Source: Anaerolineales bacterium UBA7227 (GTDB taxonomy: Bacteria > Chloroflexota > Anaerolineae > Anaerolineales > Villigracilaceae). From it: 17,744 bases of DNA. The DNA lies in NCBI GenBank assembly GCA_002473085.1, contig DKTP01000101.1, positions 1-17,744 on the forward strand. The letters are read 5' to 3'. This document shows, one piece after another, positions 6,612-12,832 of this stretch. Both the position numbers and the translations under genes were made by a program. Positions within the stretch are counted from its first letter, which is position 1. Every line of letters starts with the position of its first letter. The notes below the pieces were generated by a model, which was given only the letters and a program-made list of their open reading frames with translations, was not told where the DNA came from and did no database searches.

Positions 6612-7808
6612 ATGAGCAAGGATACTGAATCCGTCATCCTTTCCGCGGTCCGCACGCCGAGCGGAAAATTTCAGGGAAGCCTCGCCTCCCTCCCCGCGCC
6701 GCAGTTGGGCGCGATCGTCGTCAGGGAAGCGGTGAAGCGCGCGGGGGTGGATCCCGCCGACATTGACGAGGCCTTCATGGGCAACGTCGTCTCCGCGGGG
6801 CTGGGACAGGCTCCCGCGCGTCAGGCCGCGATCGGCGCGGGGCTGCCGTCATCCGTCGGCGCGACCACGGTCAACAAAGTCTGCGGCTCGGGGTTGAAAG
6901 CCGCCATGTTCGCGGCGCAGGCCATCAAAGCGGGCGAGGGGCGATTGTTCGTCGCGGGCGGGTTCGAGTCGATGAGCCGCGCCCCCTACCTCGTCAACGG
7001 GCGAAGCGGCGAACTTCGCTTCGGTCACGCCCAACTCACCGACGCGCTGCTCAACGACGGCCTGTGGTGCGCGCTGGAAAATTGGAGCATGGGCGCGGCG
7101 GCAGAGTTCATCGCCGAAGAGTACGAGGTCACGCGCGAGGCGATGGACAAGTTCGCCTTCGAGAGTCACCAAAAGGCGCTTGCCGCCAGCGACGGCGGAA
7201 AGTTCAAGGCAGAGATCGTCCCCGTGGAAATCCAATCGAAAAAGGGCGTGACGGTTTTCGAGGTGGACGAAGCGCCGCGCCGCGACACGACCCTGGATGG
7301 ACTCGCCGCGCTCAAGCCCGCCTTCCAAAAAGACGGCAGGGTGACCGCGGGGAACGCGCCGGGTCTGAACGACGGGGCGGCCGCGGTCGTCGTCGCGAGC
7401 CGCGCCTACGCCGAGGCGCGCGGACTCAAACCGCTGGCGCGCGTCGTCGGCTACGATCAATATGCCGACGAGCCGAAGTATCTCTTCCGCGCCCCCGCGT
7501 TGGCGATTCCCAGGTTGCTGAAAAAAATCGGCTGGACGCTCGCCGACGTGGACCTGATCGAACTCAACGAAGCCTTCGCCGCGCAAGTCCTCGCGGACGG
7601 ATACGCCCTCGCGGACCAGGGCTGGGACTGGGACAAGGTCAACGTCAACGGCGGCGCGATCGCGCTGGGACATCCCATCGGCGCGAGCGGCGCGCGCATC
7701 CTGACGACGCTCATCTACGCGTTGAAAGATCGCGGGTTGAAGAGAGGTATTGCATCGCTATGTTTGGGAGGCAGCGAAGCGGTGGCGATGGCGGTGGAGG
7801 TTGAGTAG
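6612..7808 (+). CDS. Acetyl-CoA C-acetyltransferase (thiolase)
   Basis: A 398-residue thiolase that condenses two acetyl-CoA to acetoacetyl-CoA or cleaves the latter. Catalytic features are all present: nucleophile C91 in NKVCGSGLKA, NEAF (319-322), H354 in GHPIGASGA and C384 in CLGG. GGFESMSRAPYL and NDGAAA are also family hallmarks. The GGSEA after C384 differs from the usual GGGQG-like sequence, a minor oddity. The ATG at 6612 follows AAAGGAG by 5 nt; an upstream ATG at 6585 has no such site. Its stop codon is the first bases of the 8-nt repeat array. It very likely works with the 3-hydroxybutyryl-CoA dehydrogenase downstream. Acetoacetyl-CoA would also feed the mevalonate route that uses HMG-CoA reductase. 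Confidence 0.92.
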   Translation: MSKDTESVILSAVRTPSGKFQGSLASLPAPQLGAIVVREAVKRAGVDPADIDEAFMGNVVSAGLGQAPARQAAIGAGLPSSVGATTVNKVCGSGLKAAMFAAQAIKAGEGRLFVAGGFESMSRAPYLVNGRSGELRFGHAQLTDALLNDGLWCALENWSMGAAAEFIAEEYEVTREAMDKFAFESHQKALAASDGGKFKAEIVPVEIQSKKGVTVFEVDEAPRRDTTLDGLAALKPAFQKDGRVTAGNAPGLNDGAAAVVVASRAYAEARGLKPLARVVGYDQYADEPKYLFRAPALAIPRLLKKIGWTLADVDLIELNEAFAAQVLADGYALADQGWDWDKVNVNGGAIALGHPIGASGARILTTLIYALKDRGLKRGIASLCLGGSEAVAMAVEVE

Positions 7809-7901
7809 TCGCGTAGTCGGGTAGTCGGATAGTCGCGTGGTCGAGTGGTCGGGTGGCCGCGTGGTCGGGTGGTCGGGTGGTCAAATGGTCGCGTAGTTGG
7901 T
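7806..7901 (+). repeat. Left 8-nt tandem array (TRGTCGNN x12)
   Basis: Twelve phased 8-nt units start exactly at the thiolase TAG stop. They run tagtcgcg, tagtcggg, tagtcgga, tagtcgcg, tggtcgag, tggtcggg, tggccgcg, tggtcggg, tggtcggg, tggtcaaa, tggtcgcg, tagttggt. Units 1-4 carry TAGTC, most later ones TGGTC. The last unit (TAGTTG) is degenerate. The array is in opposite orientation to the one on the far side of the four-helix-bundle gene. Confidence 0.9.
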
Positions 7902-7962
7902 TGCTGACATGGAAAAGCGACTGGTAGTTCGATCATCCGAATTTAAAATATAGGAGGCGAAA

Positions 7963-8343
7963 GTGAAGATCGAGAAGTTCGAGGATATTCGCGCGTGGCA
8001 GCAAGCGCGAGAACTGACCAACCTCGTCTACGACTTGACCGAGAAAGGCAACTTCGTCAAAGATTATCGCCTTCGCGATCAGATCCATGGCGCGGCTGGT
8101 TCGATCATGCATAACATCGCCGAGGGATTTGACGATGGCTCCGACGTCGAGTTCATACGCTTTCTAAAGTATGCGCGGCGTTCCGCGAGCGAGGTTCAGT
8201 CAGAGACCTACCTCGCCCTCGACCGAAAGTACATTACCCCGCAGGATTTTCAACAAGTGTACGACATGGCGACGACAACAAAGAAATCCATCAACGCTTT
8301 TATCGCATATTTGCGAAAGTCCAAATCTGATTCAACCAGATGA
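7963..8343 (+). CDS. Four-helix-bundle protein (23S rRNA-IVS / Avd-like family)
   Basis: A 126-residue helical protein of the TIGR02436 'four helix bundle' family, first noticed in 23S rRNA intervening sequences and related to Avd of diversity-generating retroelements. Family signatures are FEDIRAWQQARELTNLVYDL (residues 6-25), FVKDYRLRDQIHGAAGSIMHN (about 31-51), IAEGFDDGS and EFIRFLKYARRSASEVQSE. YITPQDFQQVYD and a final helix with ILE-rich spacing and basic residues (AYLRKSKSDSTR) follow. The GTG at 7963 is supported by AGGAGG (7952-7957) 5 nt upstream. Avd-type proteins are basic and bind nucleic acid; the function of stand-alone copies is unknown. The gene is bounded on both sides by inverted 8-nt arrays. 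Confidence 0.88.
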   Translation: MKIEKFEDIRAWQQARELTNLVYDLTEKGNFVKDYRLRDQIHGAAGSIMHNIAEGFDDGSDVEFIRFLKYARRSASEVQSETYLALDRKYITPQDFQQVYDMATTTKKSINAFIAYLRKSKSDSTR

Positions 8344-8413
8344 CCATGCAACTATGCGACAACATGACTACGCGACTATGCGACAATGCGACTACACGAC
8401 TAACTGACAAGGA
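8342..8413 (+). repeat. Right 8-nt tandem array (GACTATGC-like x9)
   Basis: Nine phased 8-nt units begin within the TGA stop of the four-helix-bundle gene. They run gaccatgc, aactatgc, gacaacat, gactacgc, gactatgc, gacaatgc, gactacac, gactaact, gacaagga. The phase continues for one more unit (gacaacat, 8414-8421) into the ATG of the next gene. The AAGGAG ribosome site of that gene is part of the array. The reverse complement of GACTACGC is a rotation of TAGTCGCG, the left-array unit. Confidence 0.9.
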
Positions 8414-8419
8414 GACAAC

Positions 8420-9268
8420 ATGGATATCAAAAATATTTTTGTGATCGGCGCTGGAACGATGGGAAATGGAATTGCCCAAGTAGCCGCAACTTCTGGTTAC
8501 GCCGTCACCTGCATGGACGTCGTCCCTGCCGCGCTGGAGAAAGCGAAAGCAACCATCGCCAAGTCAACGGCGAAACTGCTGGAGAAGGGAGTCGTCACCG
8601 CCGAGCAAAAAGCCAACGCGGACAAGATCGTCTTCGTCGGCGACATGTCCACGATGAAGGACGCGGACCTGGTCATCGAAGCGGCGACGGAGAATCCCGA
8701 ACTGAAATTCAAAATTTTCAAAGACATGGACGCCAATGCGCGCCAGGGCGTGATCCTCGCCAGCAACACCTCGTCCATCTCGATCACCAAGATCGCCGCG
8801 GCGACGAAACGTCCCGACAAGGTCATCGGGATGCACTTCATGAACCCCGTCCCGTTAATGAAACTGGTGGAAGTGATCCGCGGCCTCGGCACGTCGGACG
8901 AAACGACGCAGACCGTGACGGACATCTGCAAGACGATGGGCAAGGAACCCGTCGAAGCGAACGACTCGCCAGGCTTCATCTCCAACCGCATTTTGTGTCC
9001 GATGATCAACGAGGCGGTCTTCGCCCTGCAGGAGGGAGTCGGCACGCCCGAAGCCATTGATACGGTGATGAAACTCGGCATGAACCACCCGATGGGGCCG
9101 CTCACCCTCGCCGACCTGATCGGACTCGACGTCGTCCTGTTCGTGATGGAAGTCCTCCAGCGCGACCTCGGCGAGGACAAATACCGTCCCGCGTACCTGC
9201 TGCGGAAGATGGTGGACGCGGGATATTTGGGAAGGAAATCGGGGAGAGGGTTCTATAAGTACCAATAA
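8420..9268 (+). CDS. 3-hydroxybutyryl-CoA dehydrogenase
   Basis: A 282-residue NAD(P)-dependent dehydrogenase, the standard length for Hbd/PaaH. It interconverts acetoacetyl-CoA and 3-hydroxybutyryl-CoA. The Rossmann motif GAGTMGNGIAQ (10-20) is followed by an acidic D33 in CMDVV, which favours NAD(H). The catalytic region has NTSS (116-119), H139 in GMHFMNPVP, E151, and N189 in NDSPGFISNRI. HPMGPLTLADLIGLD and YLGRKSGRGFYKY mark the C-terminal domain. The ATG at 8420 follows AAGGAG inside the right 8-nt array. It is probably in the same operon as the thiolase, giving acetyl-CoA to 3-hydroxybutyryl-CoA for butanoate, polyhydroxybutyrate or beta-oxidation; no other gene here decides which. Confidence 0.92.
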   Translation: MDIKNIFVIGAGTMGNGIAQVAATSGYAVTCMDVVPAALEKAKATIAKSTAKLLEKGVVTAEQKANADKIVFVGDMSTMKDADLVIEAATENPELKFKIFKDMDANARQGVILASNTSSISITKIAAATKRPDKVIGMHFMNPVPLMKLVEVIRGLGTSDETTQTVTDICKTMGKEPVEANDSPGFISNRILCPMINEAVFALQEGVGTPEAIDTVMKLGMNHPMGPLTLADLIGLDVVLFVMEVLQRDLGEDKYRPAYLLRKMVDAGYLGRKSGRGFYKYQ

Positions 9269-9288
9269 TTGGGCTGTAACGTCCATCG

Positions 9289-9317
9289 ACCGCCAGTTCC
9301 CGCTGGCGGTTTTCTTA
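9289..9317 (+). terminator. Rho-independent terminator after the dehydrogenase
   Basis: ACCGCCAG (9289-9296) and CTGGCGGT (9303-9310) form a perfect 8-bp stem around ttcccg, followed by TTTTCTTATT. It ends the thiolase/dehydrogenase operon. A nearly identical hairpin recurs at 10368-10389. Confidence 0.85.
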
Positions 9318-9328
9318 TTGCGGAAGAC

Positions 9329-9356
9329 TTGACAATTCGCCAAATCCACTTATAAT
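9329..9356 (+). promoter_or_regulatory. Near-consensus sigma-70-type promoter
   Basis: TTGACA (9329-9334) and TATAAT (9351-9356) are both perfect hexamers with a 16-nt spacer. The expected start site, about 9363, falls at the left edge of a 23-bp dyad. This is the strongest promoter seen in the window and, with its operator, suggests strong but repressible expression of the two downstream genes. Confidence 0.85.
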
Positions 9357-9361
9357 ATAAG

Positions 9362-9384
9362 AGTACTTTATGATATAAAGTACT
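9362..9384. promoter_or_regulatory. Operator: perfect 10-bp inverted repeat over the start site
   Basis: AGTACTTTAT (9362-9371), GAT, ATAAAGTACT (9375-9384). The dyad sits immediately downstream of the -10 and covers the predicted +1, ideal for repression. The second gene of the operon encodes a winged-helix regulator, the natural candidate to bind here as a dimer; this pairing is inferred from position. Confidence 0.75.
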
Positions 9385-9402
9385 TCACAGAAAGGAGACA
9401 CC

Positions 9403-10029
9403 ATGAAAAACCGTTACTCCCAGATCAAATTTATCGCCGCCAATTACTCAAAACTACAAGGGCTGCGAGTAGTCCCCATCGGCCTGTTGAGTTTATTTGT
9501 GGCAGCCTGGACCAACGCCAGGCAGGGCCAGTTGGACGGTCCCCTGATCGCCCTGGCGGTTGCCGCCCTGCTCTATTGGCTGATTGACCGCTATTACACC
9601 CGCGTGTTTGGGACGGTGACACAGACGCCGAACCAACGCAAGCAGGAAACGATCGTATCCATTGTGTTTGGCGCATTGGCGTTGCTGGCATTTGCGCTCG
9701 ACACGGCAGAGATCGTTCCCGTCAGCGCGCTCGGACTCGTGTTCGCCGCCGGGTTGTTCGCAGATTTTTGGCGCGCAACCCGGCCAGTCCGAAGCGGGGC
9801 GTTGACGGTCTTCCCCGAAAACGTCAGCGCGTCTATTTTGATCCTGATCGTCAGCATCCTGCCCCTCTTTGGCGTCGCATGGTGGAAAGGATGGGGAATC
9901 AAGTCGCAGGTAACGGGCGTTTTCATGATCGTTGGCGTGATCCTCACTCTCATGGGGATTTGGGGTCACATCCGCATCACGCGTGACCTGTCAACGACGG
10001 AGGCGAAAGCAGATGACCACGCCCTTTGA
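9403..10029 (+). CDS. Multi-pass membrane protein of unknown function
   Basis: A 208-residue protein with about six hydrophobic segments (around residues 22-36, 47-62, 83-99, 105-122, 143-160 and 169-190) and charged termini. The N-terminus (KNRYSQIKFIAANYSKLQGLR) is amphipathic and the C-terminus is acidic/polar. I do not recognise a catalytic or transport motif. The ATG has AAAGGAG 6 nt upstream. It is the first gene after a strong promoter with an operator dyad, and its last 17 nt overlap the regulator gene, so the two are probably translated together. Membrane protein/winged-helix regulator pairs of this kind are common, with the regulator controlling its own operon. Confidence 0.75.
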   Translation: MKNRYSQIKFIAANYSKLQGLRVVPIGLLSLFVAAWTNARQGQLDGPLIALAVAALLYWLIDRYYTRVFGTVTQTPNQRKQETIVSIVFGALALLAFALDTAEIVPVSALGLVFAAGLFADFWRATRPVRSGALTVFPENVSASILILIVSILPLFGVAWWKGWGIKSQVTGVFMIVGVILTLMGIWGHIRITRDLSTTEAKADDHAL

Positions 10030-10342
10030 AGAACTCGCCAACCTCGACAAGTTGATCCACGAACCCGCCCGTCTCGCCATCTTGACGGCCCTCTCGGCCT
10101 GCGAAAGCGCAGACTTCACCGCCCTCCGCCGCCTGACGGGATTAAGCGACGGCAATCTTTCCGTCCAATTGACGAAACTGGAGGAGGCGGGCCTGGTGAG
10201 CATACAAAAACAATTCGTCGCGAAGAAACCCAGCACGCGAGCCAGAATCACCAAAAAAGGGAACGAAGCGATTCAACGTCACTGGGAACGGTTGAACGCC
10301 ATCAAACAAAATGCCGACGCGTGGGAAGACAACTCCGGGTGA
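10013..10342 (+). CDS. Winged-helix transcriptional regulator (PF13601-like)
   Basis: A 109-residue single-domain DNA-binding protein. LIHEPARLAILTALS is the first helix pair. DFTALRRLTGLSDGNLSVQLTKLEEAGLVSIQKQF is the helix-turn-helix with recognition helix (around NLSVQLTKLEEAG), and KKPSTRARITKKGNEAI forms the wing and last helix. This is typical of the compact HTH_34-type (PF13601) family near MarR/ArsR. The ATG at 10013 is supported by GGAGG at 9999-10003; an in-frame start at 9983 has no ribosome site. It overlaps the membrane protein gene. Likely function: repression of its own operon through the 9362-9384 dyad. No effector-binding domain is visible. Confidence 0.87.
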   Translation: MTTPFEELANLDKLIHEPARLAILTALSACESADFTALRRLTGLSDGNLSVQLTKLEEAGLVSIQKQFVAKKPSTRARITKKGNEAIQRHWERLNAIKQNADAWEDNSG

Positions 10343-10367
10343 AACGCAATCCGATCAACGACAAATC

Positions 10368-10397
10368 GCCGCCAGTTCTCGCTGGCGGCTGTTTGTT
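10368..10397 (+). terminator. Hairpin after the regulator gene
   Basis: GCCGCCAG (10368-10375) and CTGGCGGC (10382-10389) form a perfect 8-bp stem around ttctcg, followed by the T-rich TGTTTGTT. It ends the membrane protein/regulator operon and shares almost its whole sequence with the terminator at 9289-9310. The T-rich tail also holds the promoter of the next gene. Confidence 0.75.
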
Positions 10398-10402
10398 ATA
10401 AT
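10394..10402 (+). promoter_or_regulatory. Extended -10 promoter of the GMC oxidoreductase gene
   Basis: TGTTATAAT is a TGN plus perfect TATAAT. The ATG is 28 nt further with GGAGAG in between. The -35 position would lie in the terminator hairpin and has no good match. Confidence 0.6.
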
Positions 10403-10429
10403 CGTCCCAATTCGCCTCGGAGAGCGCTT

Positions 10430-12034
10430 ATGGACACAGTCTACGATTACCTCATCATCGGTTCGGGATTCGGGGGCAGCGTCTCCGCCATGCGGTTGAC
10501 CGAAAAGGGCTACTCGGTCTTGATGCTGGAAAAGGGCAGGCGTTTCGAAGACCGGGATTTCGCCAAAACCAACTGGCAGTTCTGGAAATATCTGTGGCTG
10601 CCCGCCCTCCGCGCGCACGGCATTTTGCAAATCGGCATACTCAAAGGCGCGATGGTGTTGCACGGCGCGGGCGTGGGCGGCGGGAGTCTCGGCTACGCCA
10701 ACGTGCTGGAGGTCCCCGCCGAGGCGACCTTCGCGACGCCCGCCTGGAATCAAAACGTGAAGTGGGGCGAGGCGCTGCGTCCGCATTACGAGACCGCCCG
10801 TCGGATGCTCGGCGCGGCGCGCAACCCGAAATTGTGGACGGCGGATTTCCTGCTGAAAGACATCGCCGAGGAACGCGGCATGGGACGCACCTTCCGCGCC
10901 ACCGATGTCGGCGCGTACTTCGGGGAGGCGGGCGCGACCGTCCCCGACCCCTACTTCGGGGGCGCGGGCCCCGACCGCGCGGGATGCCGTCACTGCGGCG
11001 GGTGCATGGTCGGCTGCCGCTACAACGCCAAGAACACCCTCCCCAAAAATTACCTGTACTTCGCGGAGAAGAACGGCGCGAAGATCGTCCCAGAATCCGA
11101 AGCGGTTGACGTCAGGCCGTTGACCGACCCGTCGTCAGGCTACGAGATCGCCTACCGCGACTCCACCAAACTCTTCAAGCGGACGACCAAAGTCCGCGCC
11201 CGAAACGTCATATTCGCCGCGGGCGTGATGGGGACGGTCCGCCTGCTCCTGCGTTTGCGCGAGGACGGCTCGCTCCCGAACCTGTCGCCGCGCGTCGGCC
11301 ACATGGTGCGCACCAACTCCGAGGCGCTGCTCGGCTCGCTGGCCCGCAGATCGGACGTCAACTACTCGGAGGGCGTGGCGATCTCGTCCATCTACAACCA
11401 CGACGAGATCACGCGCGTCGAACCGGTCCGCTACCCCGACGGCTCCAGCCTGATGCGCTTCCTGGCCGCGCCGCTGATCGAGAAAGACATCCCCGTCCCG
11501 GCGCGCGTGTTGAAGTTCATCGGCTGGTCGCTGACCCATCCTGTGGACTTTCTCAAAGCGCTGCTCCTGCCGGGCTGGGCGCATAACACCACCATCCTGC
11601 TGGTGATGCAGCACGCCGACAACCGCATGCGCTTCCGCATGGGACGCAGTTTCTTCACGCTCTTCCGCCGCGGCATGGTGGCAGACGAGGAGCCCGGCTA
11701 CAAGATCCACGCGCAGGTGGAAGGCTCGCACGAGTTGACGCGCGACTTCGCCAGACGGACAAACGGGATCGCGCTCGGCTCCATCGGCGAAAACCTGCTA
11801 GGCCTGCCGACAACCGCCCACATCCTCGGCGGCGCGCCGCTCGGACGCGACGCCTCCGAAGGCGTGGTGGACGAGAACTTCCGCGTCCACAACTACGAAG
11901 GGCTGTACGTCATTGACGGCTCAATCATGCCCGCCAACCCCGGCGTCAATCCGAGTCTCACCATCGCCGCGCTGGCAGAATACGCGATGAGTAAAATTCC
12001 GCCGAAGCCCGACGTCCAGGAGAGCGTTTCCTAA
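10430..12034 (+). CDS. GMC-family FAD oxidoreductase with iron-sulfur cysteine motif
   Basis: A 534-residue flavoprotein of the glucose-methanol-choline family, cholesterol-oxidase-like subgroup. The FAD motif is GSGFGG (11-16) with acidic E34 in MLEKG. HGAGVGGGSLGYANV (78-92) is the second flavin contact. CRHCGGCMVGC (186-196) gives C186, C189, C192 and C196, a CxxCxxCxxxC arrangement typical of a [4Fe-4S] cluster and absent from classical cholesterol oxidases. The C-terminal half has H464 in AHILGGAPLG and N507 in NPGVNPSLTI, at the positions of the catalytic His/Asn. No signal peptide is present. The electron acceptor may be a ferredoxin-type or quinone partner rather than oxygen; the substrate (sterol or other alcohol) is unknown. 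It has its own promoter. Confidence 0.85.
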   Translation: MDTVYDYLIIGSGFGGSVSAMRLTEKGYSVLMLEKGRRFEDRDFAKTNWQFWKYLWLPALRAHGILQIGILKGAMVLHGAGVGGGSLGYANVLEVPAEATFATPAWNQNVKWGEALRPHYETARRMLGAARNPKLWTADFLLKDIAEERGMGRTFRATDVGAYFGEAGATVPDPYFGGAGPDRAGCRHCGGCMVGCRYNAKNTLPKNYLYFAEKNGAKIVPESEAVDVRPLTDPSSGYEIAYRDSTKLFKRTTKVRARNVIFAAGVMGTVRLLLRLREDGSLPNLSPRVGHMVRTNSEALLGSLARRSDVNYSEGVAISSIYNHDEITRVEPVRYPDGSSLMRFLAAPLIEKDIPVPARVLKFIGWSLTHPVDFLKALLLPGWAHNTTILLVMQHADNRMRFRMGRSFFTLFRRGMVADEEPGYKIHAQVEGSHELTRDFARRTNGIALGSIGENLLGLPTTAHILGGAPLGRDASEGVVDENFRVHNYEGLYVIDGSIMPANPGVNPSLTIAALAEYAMSKIPPKPDVQESVS

Positions 12035-12045
12035 CTCTTTTTGGA

Positions 12046-12081
12046 CACGGATTTCACGGATCGCACGGACAAGCGCGGATC
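12046..12081. repeat. 9-nt tandem repeat between GMC and SIMPL genes
   Basis: Four adjacent 9-nt units: cacggattt, cacggatcg, cacggacaa, gcgcggatc (consensus CACGGATNN). It fills about half of the 76-nt gap, upstream of the AAAGGA ribosome site of the next gene. No promoter is evident in the gap. Confidence 0.65.
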
Positions 12082-12110
12082 TTTATCAAACAAATCAAAA
12101 GGAATCGATC

Positions 12111-12755
12111 ATGGAAACCAAACCCGACACCATTCACGTTTCTGCAACCGTCAAAGAGGAAGTCAACGCCACGCACGCGGACCTGTTCGTGACCGTGCGC
12201 GGCTCGTCCGTCGTCAGCGGGAACGAGGCGCTGAAGAAGGCGAAGGAGGTCAGCGCGCTCGTGGACGAGTTGACGCGCGCGGGCGTGGCCGCGGAAGACG
12301 TCCACTTGCAGGGCGTGTACGCAGAGACTTCGAGCGGCGTCCTGCTCAAATCGTCGAGCGCGGCGTACCGGCTGAGAGTCCGCTGCGGGAAACTGGAGAG
12401 CCTGCCCGAACTGCTGGACATCGTCGCCTCGCAGAAGAATGCCGCCCTGGAGCGGATTGACTGGAAGTACGACGAAGCCTCGGTGCGCGAACGCGGCCTC
12501 GCGTCCGCGATGGAGGCGGCAAAGTCGAAGGCGGAGAAAGTCGCCGCGGCGCTGGGAGTCAAATTGCTGGGCGTGTACCAGTTCAACGAGAACGCGTTCG
12601 ACGAGGAGTCGCCCATGCCGTTCCAGCCGCAGATGAGGATGATGAAAGCGCGGCAGGCCGAGGCGGAGTCCGAACCAAGCCTCGGGATGGACATCCAGCA
12701 CGGGAAGACGATCCAGGTGAACGTGGAGATCGAGTACCGCGTTTCGGGATTCTAA
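12111..12755 (+). CDS. SIMPL-domain protein (DUF541)
   Basis: A 214-residue protein consisting of one SIMPL/DUF541 domain. DTIHVSATVKEEVNATHADLFVTVRG is the opening strand pair. ALKKAKEVSALVDELTRAGVAAEDVHLQGVYA follows, then DEASVRERGLASAMEAAKSKAEKVAAALGVKLLGV, and it ends in the usual VNVEIEYRV strand. Most family members have a signal peptide and lie in the periplasm or on the surface; this one starts directly with the domain, so it is probably cytoplasmic unless the start is misplaced. The ATG follows AAAGGA at normal spacing. The biochemical function of the family is poorly known. It is convergent with dnaA across a strong terminator. Confidence 0.82.
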   Translation: METKPDTIHVSATVKEEVNATHADLFVTVRGSSVVSGNEALKKAKEVSALVDELTRAGVAAEDVHLQGVYAETSSGVLLKSSSAAYRLRVRCGKLESLPELLDIVASQKNAALERIDWKYDEASVRERGLASAMEAAKSKAEKVAAALGVKLLGVYQFNENAFDEESPMPFQPQMRMMKARQAEAESEPSLGMDIQHGKTIQVNVEIEYRVSGF

Positions 12756-12792
12756 CCGGCCTGCGCGCCCCCCGAATCTGCCCGCTTAAAGC

Positions 12793-12825
12793 AAAAACCA
12801 CGTCCGCTTTGGGACGTGGTTTTTT
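12793..12825. terminator. Strong bidirectional terminator between SIMPL gene and dnaA
   Basis: AAAAACCACGTCC (12793-12805) and GGACGTGGTTTTT (12812-12824) form a perfect 13-bp stem with a 6-nt loop. The A/T ends supply a U-run on both strands, so it can terminate both convergent genes. Confidence 0.92.
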
Positions 12826-12832
12826 AGAAACC

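Larger units (their letters stand above)
7806..8413. mobile_element. Putative cassette: four-helix-bundle gene between inverted 8-nt arrays
   Basis: The segment between the thiolase and dehydrogenase genes consists of a left tandem array (7806-7901), a short leader, a four-helix-bundle gene (7963-8343) and a right tandem array (8342-8413). The right array is the reverse complement of the left unit. An exact 13-bp inverted match, TAGTCGCGTAGTC, occurs at 7806-7818 and (complement) 8366-8378. Both inner ends carry the variant TAGTTG. Two consecutive-pathway genes are separated by this block, which suggests it was inserted. No transposase, target duplication or reverse transcriptase is visible, so mobility is inference only. 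Confidence 0.5.

Noticed and set aside
7715..7936. Minus-strand ORF with repeating TTRPRD-like peptides
   Set aside because: It is the translation of the 8-nt array and the thiolase antisense strand, not a gene.
7963..8343. Diversity-generating retroelement with Avd
   Set aside because: No reverse transcriptase, template repeat or variable-repeat target gene is in the window; only the Avd-like fold is shared.
7806..8413. CRISPR array
   Set aside because: Units are 8 nt with no spacers, are degenerate, and occur in two opposite orientations around a gene; no cas genes are present.
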